From: Guyanagaster necrorhizus
Lineage: Eukaryota; Basidiomycota; Agaricomycetes; Agaricales; Physalacriaceae
DNA: 64,000 bases
NCBI RefSeq assembly: GCF_019112545.1
Contig: NW_025064887.1
Span: 137,448 to 201,447 of the forward strand
Reading direction: 5' to 3'
Below, in pieces: positions 45,071 to 56,306 of this stretch. The position numbers and the translations under genes were made by a program. Numbering within the stretch: the stretch's first letter is position 1; every line of letters begins with the position of its first letter. The notes beneath the pieces are model-generated. The model saw only the letters and a list, made by a program, of their open reading frames with translations, was not told the DNA's origin and ran no database searches.

Positions 45071-48000
45071 ATGCTCTACTCGACGCCCTCGACGGCTAAT
45101 TGGCACCTTGTGCGCTGTTGTCTCTCCAGACAGCTCAAGCAGGTTAATGGTGCGTGCCACGGTGCAGGTTGTTGCTCGCTCTGATGCTCTTGATAATCAC
45201 GGTCCTGGTCAGATTACCGCTATTTTCACTCATCCCTCACCCGCTCATCGTCATTGACACCATATGGATCACTCTTCGTCGGCGTCCCACGTGAGATTTA
45301 TCCTGGTGAACGACGGGTCGCTCTTACGCCACAAAATGCTGCTTTGCTCAAGAAGAAAGGATTTTCAAATGTGCTTGTGGAGCGAAATGCAGGAGCAGAA
45401 GCCCAGTTCCTCGATGAACAATACTCTTCTGCTGGAGCTACGCTGGTTTCACGGGAGGAAGTGTTTAAAGCTTCGGACATAATGCTCAAAGTGAGGCCAC
45501 CCTTGCTAGATCAAGAGGCAAATCTTCTCAAAGAAGGAAGCTCGGTCATTTCTTTCTTATATCCGACACAAAATAAAGACATTGTGGATTTGCTTGCTTC
45601 TCGGAAAGTAAATGCTTTCGCTGTGAGTCACCACATTTCAGAGCCGTCTTATTATTCATACGTGGCGTAGATGGATATGGTACCTCGTATTTCTCGCGCT
45701 CAGGTTTTCGATGCTTTGAGGTATGTTATCGTCAAGACTGCGTCCCCTCGTACTCGACGGACGTGACTTAGTTCTATGGCAAACATCGCTGGTTATAAGG
45801 CTGTTTTAGAGGCTTCCAATCACTTTGGTAGATTTTTGACTGGGCAAGTCACTGCGGCTGGGTAGGAGTCATTTTACTCCATTTGTCACCTTTCGCTTAT
45901 GCGTCAACAGGAAGGTAAATCGACCCTGGATTCAATTACGCATTGACATAATTCATAGAGCCATAGATACCCCCAGGAAAGGTTCTTGTAATCGGCGCCG
46001 GAGTTGCAGGATTAAGTGCGATCGCAACTGTACGTTGTGAGTTCATTGATATAGTACACAGATAGTCTGACCTGTTCTTTGCCGATGATGAAAGGCTAGA
46101 CGTCTGGGTGCTATTGTTAGAGGCTTCGACACGCGTTCTGCAGCAAGAGAACAAGTTCAGTCACTTGGCGCGGAGTTCATCGAAGTGCCAGTGAATGAGG
46201 AGGGCGGTGGCGGTGGCGGCTACGCAAAAGTCATGTCGAAGGAATTCATCGAAGCGGAAATGGCTCTCTTCATGGAGCAATGTAAAGATGTCGACATCGT
46301 AATCACGACGGTAGGACGATATCCTCAAACCCATCCATTTTAAATGCTGAGATGTTATTATTCTGCCTAGGCCTTAATTCCTGGGAAGCCTGCACCCAAA
46401 CTGATAACCCACGAAATGATTGCTGCCATGAAGCAAGGGTCGGTGATTGTTGACCTTGCAGCCGAAGCTGGAGGTAACTGCGAGGCGACGAAACCTGGTG
46501 AATTGATGGTTCAAAACGGCGTCAAAATCATCGGTGAGTCTAGCATCTCGAATTGCCATTTCTTCATCCTTAGCTTTCCGTTAGGCTACACGGATTTACC
46601 CTCCAGGTTACCGACACAGTCTTCAACTCTTTACTCTAATAACATCACTAAGTTCCTGCTCTCTCTTGGTCCTGGTGATGGGAAATTTGCGATTGACCTT
46701 GAAGACGAAGTCGTACGTGGGTCTATTATAGTGCACGGTGGAAAAATCTTGCCTCCCGTTCCTCGAACACTGCCTCCTCCTGTGGCCCCACCTACAAATG
46801 AAAAAGCTGAAGAAATTGCCGCTACAAAGGCTATCACCCCGTTCCAGAAAGCAGCTCGTGAGGTTGCAACAGTAACTGCTGGAATGGGAGGTGTTGTCGC
46901 GCTCGGCAAGGCCACAGGTGTTTCCTTTATGGACAATTTCTTCACATTCGGACTGGCTGGATTGGTTGGATACAGGTTTGGTGACTTCCCTGATGTTCTG
47001 TCGCACAAACTGAGTGAATATCTCAGAACCGTTTGGAACGTTGCCCCCGCACTGCACTCTCCATTGATGTCCGTGACGAACGCTATATCCGGAATGGTCG
47101 GTATCGGTGGACTTTTTGTGATGGGTGGAGGATATTTCCCTGGCACTATTCCTCAAGCACTTGGTGCCTTGTCTGTGCTTTTGGCTAGTGTCAATGTCGC
47201 AGGTGGTTTTATCATAACAAAGCGCATGCTGGATATGTTTAAACGTAAGTCAGAAGTGGTACTTGTAGCGTGATGCAAATATTTCACGTCTCTTTAGGGC
47301 CGACCGACCCACCGGAATACTCTTGGCTCTATGGCATCCCTGCTGTCGTGTTTACAGGAGGATTTTTGACTGCTGCAAGCACCGGAATGGGCGGTCTTGT
47401 TCAAGCTGGGTATCTGGCTAGCAGCGTTCTGTGCATAGGTATTTCCCTCCTTATATATAGAATGCATTTACTGACAAATATTTTAGGATCTCTTTCTGGT
47501 CTCGGCTCCCAAGCCACAGCTCGTCAAGGCAATGCTCTTGGAATGTTAGGTGTTGGTTCCGGAATTCTCGCGTCGTTGGCTGCAGTCGGCTTTCCTCTTG
47601 AGGTGTTGGCGCAATTTACCACCGTGGCTGCGATCGGTGGAACTATCGGTACGCTCATTGGCAAGAGAATAACTGCTACTGAGCTGCCGCAGATGGTAAT
47701 TATCTCTTCTTTACCAATATCTTGTGCTTACTATAGATCGGCACAGGTCGCTATGCTCCATAGTGTAGTTGGTCTCGCCGCAGTCATGACGAGTATTGCC
47801 AGTGTAATGGCCGACCTCACTGATGTATCAACCCTTCATCTTGTGACTGCTTACTTGGGTGTCGTCATTGGTATGGTAGTTGTTTCATGTTAGACGTGTC
47901 TACGCTGACTATTTCATTAGGTGGAATTACGTTCACTGGATCTATTGTCGCCTTCATGAAGCTGGCAGGACGGATGGGTTCGAAACCGCTGGCTCTGCCT

Positions 48001-49494
48001 AAAAAGCACCTGATTAACAGTGGCATTCTTGGTGCCAATGCGCTGACTATGGTGGGGCTTCGCTGGTCCAATATGATCCAATGAAACTAACGATGTTCCT
48101 AGGCAGGTTTTGTTACCATGGCTCCTGCTGCACCCGTCGTAGCCGCCTCATATCTCGGATTAAGTACGCTACTTAGTTTTGTTCAAGGGTTTACAACCAC
48201 TGCCGCCATCGGTGGTGCCGATATGCGTACGTACGTCTTCGTTCATGGATGAATCAAAGACTGACATCAGGCATTGTAGCCGTCGTCATTTGCGTACTCA
48301 ATTCATATTCTGGATTCGCGCTAGTTGCAGAGGGTTAGTTTCGTTGATACCTGTCCGCACTTCCTTTTCTGAACACCAGGGTAGGCTTTATGTTGGATAA
48401 TTCACTCCTGACGACGGTAGGATCGCTTATTGGCGTCAGCGGTTCTATTCTTTCATACATCATGGTACGGATAGCGTTTATCTCTGTTGTCAAAGTGTTA
48501 AACTTCTGGCAGTGCGTTGCGATGAATCGTTCGTTAACGAATGTTCTGTTTGGCGGTATTGGCTCTACTGCGCCATCGTTCGAAGCTCAAAAGATCGAAG
48601 GCGTGATAACCAAAACTAACGTCGATGATACGGTGGAGGCATTGAATAATGCCGACAACGTGATATTGGTAACTCATCCATAAATTGGTTGATTCCAAAG
48701 CTTATAGTTGTAGGTGGTTGGTTATGGAATGGCTGTAGCCAAAGCACAATATGCCATCTCCGAGATTTGTTCATTGCTTCGGGCGAAAGGAGTTAATGTT
48801 CGGGTGAGAGTGCTCTTGTGGTATGGCCGAGTTGATATCTGATACTTTTTTGAGTTTGCGATCCATCCCGTGGCCGGTGAGTGTAATCCATTGAAATCGA
48901 AAATCTTGACTATTGCTTACTGTCCTCAGGAAGAATGCCGGGGCAGTGTAACGTCCTCCTTGCAGAGGCAGCTGTTCCCTACGATAGTAAGCTAATGCAA
49001 CCTTTTGACCCGAAGCCAGTCTCTGATCTACAGGTTAGTTGTCTTGGAAATGGACGAGATCAACGACGACTTCAAGGATACCGATGTTACTTTGGTGATA
49101 GGCGCCAATGACACTGTAAATCCGATCGCACTTGAGCCCGGTTCAGCTATTGCGGTAAGCGAAGTAGCCGAAATGTTGCAATAGACCGATAAAATGACAC
49201 TTGATAGGGTATGCCCGTCTTGCATGCTTGGAAGAGCAAGCAGGTCATCGTCATGAAGAGGGGAATGTCCAGTGGTTACGGTGAGCCGATACTGTGTCTG
49301 TGTTATATACTTGTATTAACTACTTTTAGCTGACGTTCCAAACCCAATGTTCTTCATGCCTGGAACGAAGATGCTTTTCGGCGACGCCAAGGATACATGT
49401 GAAGGTGAGAGATCTTCCTGATTTGAACGGTAGGTGATTTGATATCAACGATTGAATTCCAGCTATAAAACGGGGTCTCGAAGCAAGGGGGTAG
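45071..49494 (+). CDS. NNT: Proton-translocating NAD(P) transhydrogenase, mitochondrial
   Basis: Long multi-exon gene for the single-chain transhydrogenase. A basic, Ser-rich presequence ([20 protein letters not shown] ... HSSLTRSSS) fits mitochondrial import. Domain I (NAD binding): [18 protein letters not shown], then [22 protein letters not shown]. Domain II: many membrane segments from ~46,860 to 48,500. Domain III (NADP binding): [36 protein letters not shown] and [20 protein letters not shown] near the C-terminus. The enzyme sits in the inner mitochondrial membrane and uses proton flow to reduce NADP with NADH. Exons start 45,071-45,149, 45,213-45,622, 45,671-45,720 and 45,772-45,861, then a predicted 4-base microexon at 45,911-45,914, with the next exon from 45,967. 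Confidence 0.9.
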
Positions 49495-49812
49495 TGATGT
49501 GACAAACAGAATTGGCCAGTAGAACCTAGGCTATGACAACGAATAGGATGTGCCACTCGGTACATTGATTTGACACCTACAATTTGTACTGATAATTATT
49601 TGGATTTCGCTGAAATTATTGACCACTTCGGTGTCCGGACCGATTTTCCGAGTTATGTAAACGACGCGTATCGGCTGCTATGTGAGCCGGGATCCCAACT
49701 TCAACCAAACTCATGTTATCCACGTTCCTTCATGAACCTGTAACGAGCTGGTATGTTTTTCTCCTTTATTATCTGTTAATACATGCATTTCTTCTAACAT
49801 TCCTTTAAGATT
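49495..49812. other. Intergenic region
   Basis: About 320 bases between the transhydrogenase stop and the next start; a CT-rich stretch lies just upstream of 49,813. No gene seen. Confidence 0.5.
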
Positions 49813-51947
49813 ATGCCCTTCTCTCAGGCCGGGGAAAACAGCAGCGTTACAGCATCTCTGATTCCTCTACCACAGCCGAAGCTCCAGTCGCTGCCAGTTC
49901 CAGAAGACTTCTCTGTAAATTATACGCGTCGGAATTCCAGACGATCTACGGATAGTCGACGGGAACGTGCGGAGCGTGCAGCTCGTGTGTCTTGCGACGT
50001 CTTGGAGCTTTACAACAGTCAAAAACTCGAGATTGAAGCATTGCGGAATGAATTGCACGCAGAGCGCACGCGCGCAGATGATGCCGACCGAGATTTGAAA
50101 GAGGTTGTTGTCCGTTTCAAGGCTTTGTACCAGGAAAAGGTGGCTGCAGTTCAAGAGGCTGCCAAGGCTAAGCAGGAATTACAGTGTGTCTTTTTCTAAT
50201 TATCAACACACATCCACTGATCAGAGTCTAGACTACATAAGAATGCACTAGAAATGGCTCAAGTGGAGATAGCAAATGCTCAAGAACTCCTGAAGGCCGT
50301 TGAAAGACAGCGTAACCAGGCCGAAGAGGATGCTCAAGAAATCAGAGCAATCGCCCATAAGCTGCATTTGGAGAAAGAAATATTGAAGGCTACTGAAGAG
50401 GGCCGTCAAAGAGGTTTCGTCGAAGGAATACAGAGGGCCCGTCTGTTTGCTCAAGATGCTACTCGCTCCAGTGAAGATGATTCTGACAGATCAGAGTCTT
50501 CTTCAAGCAGTACTTCGATCTATGACGACCTCCGGTATCAGTCTTCTTCGAGACAACAGTCCAGCTCAAATTTCCCAGGACCTTCTACGAAACAACCATC
50601 ACCGCCTATTCCTTTCCCTCTCCCCGAGCCAGCCCAACCCAGTGAACTGGTAGACGCGACGCAAGTTCATCCTGCTATGCCCTCACCTCAACCCTACGTT
50701 GATGTCCCACCCGAAGGATTTATTCCAGAGACAAGTCGGGATTCTGTCATTAGGCTCCCTTCTCCTCATGAGCTTGCACCCCGACCCCCTACTCCAGGGA
50801 CTGCATTTGTGCCGCCACTTCCGGTCATCCCAGAAGATAGTGAAGAACCTGTTGTCGTTCCTCTGCCCGGCTTTGTGGCTGGACCCACTCCTGCTCCATT
50901 ACCCGAACCAATGATACTCCGACGTCGGTCTCAGGACTCTACGCCGACTGCTATATCCGAATTGGACATACTAAGCAGTAAGAGACACGGTCCAGGGGGA
51001 TCAATATATCAAGTACCACCCCCTCACCCGACACAGAATATCTACCTGCAAAGTTCACATACTCCTCTGAACATACCAGTGTCTTCATGGGCGGCGGGTT
51101 TCGACCCTGATTCGCCTACACGAAAAACCCTCTCATTGGAAGATGACGACGATAACGACGAGGAGGACCAGAGTGAAAGTGGGAGTGAGGGTGGTACTTT
51201 TACTTTTGATTTCCGAAGCCCGGTGCGTTTAAATATATGTGTATCTTTTTTTTTTGGCAATTCTCACCTCTAAACAAGTCCCGGTCGCCTTCTGGGAGCC
51301 CCCCGGATGCCCAGTCAGAGGGCAACTTCCTCAGTGCTGACGACGCACTTAGGTCTAGCCCTATTCCTCCGCCTGCACAGGTTTTCCCTCCCATCTTGGT
51401 TTCTCATGGAACCACACTCTCCAACGTGGCCTCGCGATCGTCTACACCGCAACCACTGTCGCCACCTCATTCTGTTTCTCGGAGCGCTACCCCCGTGATT
51501 GATTTACCAGGCACGGGTCTTCCACCGGGTTTCATTCCTCAAAGTAAGACTCCCATTATTAACAATCCGCAGCCTGTGTCAGATCTTCCACCGGGTTTCG
51601 TTGCCCAGACTTTCACGCCCCTACCCTCCAGCTTTGCGCCTTTGCCTTCTGGTTCGACGCAAACATATCGCAACATGCCAGGCGACTATGGCGATCGAAG
51701 TAACACTCCGAGGCCTAATTCTGGACCAGTGATTCCTTCCCCTGAATTGATGAGGAGAGCTGAAGAAGACGATTCATCATCGAGTATGTCTGGAGAAACC
51801 TTGACCACTCCGAGGCCGAAAAAATACAAATCGAAAAGTGAATTGAGTTCTACTTTCTCGTCGTATATAGATGGTGGTGCTCCAGTCCGACCACCATCGT
51901 CAACAGGTAGGAGCAGTAGGAGCAGTCGGAAGGGTCCCATGTTTTGA
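49813..51947 (+). CDS. Coiled-coil protein with long Pro/Ser-rich tail, unknown function
   Basis: Three exons (49,813-50,183; 50,232-51,222; 51,279-51,947) give 676 residues. Residues ~45-215 are a strong coiled coil (RRERAERAARVSCDVLEL, KLEIEALRNELHAERTRA). The rest is disordered: Ser-rich (SESSSSSTSIYDD), many Ser/Thr-Pro sites, and four loosely repeated PxGF motifs (PPEGFIPE, PLPGFVAG, LPPGFIPQ, LPPGFVAQ). An acidic block (DDDDNDEEDQSESGSEGG) lies before the last intron, and the end is basic (GRSSRSSRKGPMF). No catalytic domain; a scaffold or cytoskeleton-linked role is only a guess. Confidence 0.75.
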
Positions 51948-52194
51948 ATCACAACTATTTTTGACTAGTCCAATGAGTCCGAAAAATGAAGATTTAAGAA
52001 TAAGTAGTGTCCGTTATTACAAATCCAAGTACTGTATAAGTTACTAGTCGCCATAGATAAAGGTAAAGTTCCGGGTATAAGATCATGAACACGCCAGAAT
52101 TGGCAAGAAAGTCGAAATTTCCGGGTGTATGCAAGGTGTATGTGTATATGTATTGTATGTGAATGCGAAGTATATACTGTGGGATGCCATCATC

Positions 52195-53663
52195 CTAGAG
52201 GTCCGATTCCGCCAACGGAACATTATTGACTGATAATGACGAAAGTGAGGCAACGGAGGAACACCGAGACGTTGTCGAAGAAAACATCCCAGACCCGAGG
52301 GTCGGAACGGAAGGCGAGCGATAAACTATCAGCCGCTTTTCATTCCAGCCCAATGCTGACCATGTCTTAGTATCTCTAGACACACCCAACCCGACCCTCC
52401 GCGGTTGTTGGTTGTACAGCCATGTCGCATTCAGGACAATAGCTGAACCCAACATGAAGGTAAATGTGATGTGGAAATCGAATAAAGCCACCGACGCGAG
52501 GAAAGAGAGGACAATGCTGAGGCTGGTCGCAAATCCTTTTAGAATATTGTCCGAGTATTTGATGACCATAGCGGTGACTAGGCCACCAAGAACCTGGACG
52601 CCTACAGTCGCCCACGCCCACGGACCAAAGTTGTGGAAAAGGGCAGACACAGAGCCGAAGTTCGAGCCGGAGCCGGAGCTGGAAACAATGATGGGCGCGA
52701 TGCATGGAAGCAAGGAGAATAATGATAATTGGACGTTCCTGACCCAAAGGTCACCCTGAGAGTTTTTGAGAACCATCTCAAAATATACGCCAGCAAGCCC
52801 CGAAGTGAAACAGGCGGCTACGACCGCTAGGAAGCCCTTGGTAGCATTCATGGAGTGAGCGTCAACAGCGGAGGCGTCATCTTTGCATGCACCGGTCTGA
52901 ATTTGAACGATGCCGACGCCAATGGCCAAGAAAAGGAGGGCAATCCATTGAGTGGATAGCAGCCTTTTCCGGAGCATCATAACGGAAAACGCGGCTGTTG
53001 TAAGGATTTTCATCTGGTAGCTAACTTGAAATGTGGCTGCTTCCAAATTCGAGGCTGCTACGTATTGCAAATTATTTTGGATGACTAGGGGCTCATTCAG
53101 AATGGAAGGCACAGTAACAAAAGCACGCAACGAACCATATAGGATAGCAGGAATGGAAAGCTTCCAGCAATCCGGACTGAACAACTCTGCACAAAGCTTC
53201 TTGACACGGACGAGAAGCAAAGAAGGTGTACAGGAACGTAAGAAACGGGGCTTTGGGGGCTCTGGGTTGAAGGGTACGGGGATTGAGAGAGGTGAGGAGG
53301 CGTCAATGCGCGAAAACGCGAAGATGAGGGAGATCACGCCCTTCAGGATTTCATTCATCAGTACGGCGGTGGCAGCTGAATAGACCTGGGATGGAGGTGT
53401 AGACACTCTCGAGTAGTGCATGATAATCGTTAACGCGGAATTCTGGACGGCCAGCGTCACCAGGCTGCACGCGACGCCTGACAGTGAGCATCAGCGGCAT
53501 TAAAAGGAGAGAAGTCGTACGAGATATATTTTAGAGGGACACCCCACAAAGAGGGCACAGACGGCGCCGCAGCATCACTGGCGACGACTTGGTTCTCGGT
53601 GTCGTGGTCGTGCTTAGAATCGGTGTCAATGTTGATTTTGAGGGCATTGGGGTGCTGGGACAT
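52195..53663 (-). CDS. Nucleotide-sugar transporter, SLC35A / UDP-galactose transporter type
   Basis: Two exons (53,663-53,521 and 53,464-52,195) give 470 residues with about ten membrane segments. Family signatures: LAVQNSALTIIMHYSRV near the start, YVAASNLEAATFQVSYQMKI, then LLSTQWIALLFLAIGVGIVQ, AGVYFEMVLKNS and GFATSLSIVLSFLASV. These transporters exchange UDP-sugars for UMP across the Golgi membrane to feed glycosylation. An upstream Met at 53,864 would add an Ile-rich run coded by a GAT repeat, so the Met at 53,663 is preferred. The exact sugar cannot be told. Confidence 0.85.
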
Positions 53664-53697
53664 TATCGGATAGTTGGAAATGGAGGAAACACGTCCA

Positions 53698-53722
53698 GCG
53701 ATGATGATGATGATGATGATGA
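53698..53722. repeat. GAT trinucleotide microsatellite
   Basis: About seven GAT units followed by GAC units, just upstream of the transporter start. Perfect trinucleotide repeats of this kind are length-variable. Confidence 0.8.
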
Positions 53723-53920
53723 CGACGACCCCACCAGAGAGTAGGAAGAAAAGGTGAAGGGAGAGCAAGTCCACTGTGCAGGAGAAGAAGAGGGTTGCAA
53801 TCAGGACAGCCTCTGTCGTATTTGGCTGCAGCCTCAAATTTACGAGACCCCTATCTACATGCATAGCTTCGTATCAACGGTTACTCCATGGAAATGAATT
53901 CAGGAAATTAAATTATCAAA

Positions 53921-55908
53921 CTATAACCTCATTGGGATTATAAAACTATAGTATTTACTGGTAATAATACTTTTTTTCTCGTCCTCGTACAGCCCAAAGA
54001 TACTGTAAGTCGGGCTCCGGTAATTCGCATAAGTCTCCGGATTTGCGTGTTGTGTCAGGGAAGGTAGTGGCGGCGGGGACCGCACCCGAGACGGCTTGTC
54101 TGGTGCTCCTCTTGACTGCGCTCCCAAGAGCGTTCCGCTGGAACCCGACATAGTATCAGCATATTTCCCCAACTCATCCCGCAAGCGTCGCCAAAGACTT
54201 TCTCGTGGCTCCAAAGTCCATATTGAGCATCATAGTCCCCAGTGCGCTTGTATCCACTTCCTTTGACGTCTGGAACCCGCCTACAGGTTGAAGTTGGAAC
54301 TCATCGCCTCCCAACGAATGCTTGGACTTTTTGGAGGCTCGTTTGCTTTTGCGTCAACCACACTGAGCGAATCATCTGGGTATATCGTTGGCTGTGGAGA
54401 TCGAGGCATGCGGTCCAGAAATGGTGACGTCAGCCCGGCAGCAGATGCTAATGCTTTCGTATCACGGTTCCAACAAGAATCAGACCTACAAAGAGGTGGC
54501 AGCTTCTGGGATGCAAAAGAGTCCACGTCCTCTGCGCGAATCTTTGAAGAGGTGGAGGGAATAGTAGAGATGCGAGGATAAGAGCCTGGCGTGTAATAGG
54601 ATTCGACTGCGACCTACAGCGACCGGCGCCGATGGCGCCTCTAAGAAATGCGGGGTGAACTTGGGAGAGGTCACATCAGCATCATCATAGCTCCATCTTG
54701 ACTAGTACATCACTTTTACTTCATCGTAGCGCAGCTTTTGGGGTGCGTTTCATAACGGCGTAGCCATCCGCAGTAAACGCTTTGCTGCTGCCGATGCTAT
54801 GCCGATATCTTGGGCATTGATAGGCGACTGAGAGTACAGTGATAACGAGCTGTGAAGAATCTGCGAACTGCCTGATAAGGCGGTGCTGCTTTGGGAAGGA
54901 CTAGCATAGGCACAGTCTGAGAATGCATAGGATGAGAAGAAGGAAGCTGGGACCGGTGAATGGCATTAGAAAGTTGTGGCCATTGTGAATGAGATGAGAG
55001 TGCATTGTGATCATATAGAGGATTGTCGTCGTCTAGTTTTCTCGTCATCCCTGCTGCTTGAGCCGGTGTAGGTAACGTATCAGTCAGAGGATAGATTGCT
55101 AGCGTCCAGATACCGTTCTGCGATGAGAATCTCTCTTTTCCACCAAAGACAGGAGAATCCTTCTCCTTGATATCAAAAGATTGATCGTCTGCGTAGGGGT
55201 CAGCCAAGATAGGAAGGGAAGGTTTCGGTCTTGTTCGTCGCCTAGGGCGTAAACAAGCCCTGACGATGATGAAGATACCAACAAGTACGAATGCAGAACC
55301 AACGGCAAGAGTAGCAATGATGGCAATAAGAAGACCTTTGTGCAACTGCGCTGCAGGTTGTGATTGAGGAGACGTCCCCACAGTCTCGACACCGGAAAAG
55401 TGGTGCAAGACACAGAAGAAGTCTTTTCCAGCAGGGCAATTGGAAGCGGCAGTAGGGGAACAAAGGCAGGAAGAGTTATTTTGGGACTGGCAGTCGGTTA
55501 ACTAGGACGAGGCTGGGGGGTAGAAGAGAACGTATAGTCAGGGTTATATCCAATGGAGTAAACGGAAGCATGAGTTCCTGTGACAGGGATAGGAATGGGT
55601 ACAGTGGTAGCCTCTTCTGCAAGAACTTCGGCAGACTCGTGCGCAGCCTTATCCGTGCTTTTTGTTGGTTTCTCAGACGGCTTCTTCTCGTCTTTATCCT
55701 TCTCATCATTGTCATGGTTCTTCTTTGTAGGAGTAGGATCGTCTGGTTCGTTTCTTTCGCGTACCTTGAGTAGGCGGCTTCTGCGATTGACATTGGAGAA
55801 GGACGGAAGAGGAGTAGAGACCTGCGTGCGAGACCTGCGAGAAGAACGAAGTCGCTGCTTGGGCGAATTTCCAAAAGGTGTCATTGAAGTATTGATAATG
55901 ACGAGCAT
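53921..55908 (-). CDS. Single-pass membrane protein, unknown function
   Basis: Minus-strand gene in several exons whose borders were not all resolved. The N-terminal part begins near 55,908 or slightly upstream with a hydrophobic stretch (VALFAALVVMLVIIN), possibly a signal sequence, then a Lys/Glu/Asp-rich region. A Cys-rich segment (NNSSCLCSPTAASNCPAG) follows near 55,450. A clear membrane helix (LLIAIIATLAVGSAFVLVGI) lies at ~55,265-55,335, then basic RPRRRTRPK, a long cytosolic part, and the end RSPPPLPSLTQHANPETYA ... SPTYSIFGLY. The layout suggests a type I surface receptor-like or wall-sensor-like protein, but no known domain was recognised. Confidence 0.55.
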
Positions 55909-56306
55909 AACGACCAGCGCGGCAAAAAGAGCGACTCTAAGGAAGGAAAGATATTAAACTGACCCAACAAGTGATGGCGCTGTGGCTGTGTTCCCGACGC
56001 GTCTATCATGTGAGCAAACAGGTGCAAAGTCAATATTCGCTCCTCCTAAAACTGTTCAGACATCTTGTTCTTGCACCATTTACTCATACTTCATATTACT
56101 CTAACCATTCAACGCTACCGTCTTGCTGTATCATCGATTTGGTCTGGAACTAGGTGCCGTCATTCCGTTGCTTTCAGTACGGACCGCAACTCACCAAGTT
56201 ACGGCACCCAAGACTGACCAGTTCTTTTTCATCTAGACCGGCCTTTGTATTCGTTTTCACCGCTGTTCCTGTGTGATTCGACGCGTAACTCAACCTCACG
56301 TGCAGC

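Noticed and set aside
46623..47156. Two minus-strand frames over 170 codons in the transhydrogenase gene
   Set aside because: Antisense to the conserved membrane-domain exons of the transhydrogenase.
54288..54581. 97-codon plus-strand frame MKLELIASQRML...
   Set aside because: The minus strand here continues the membrane-protein gene (SYPRISTIPSTSSKI, DFGATRKSL), which has better coding features.
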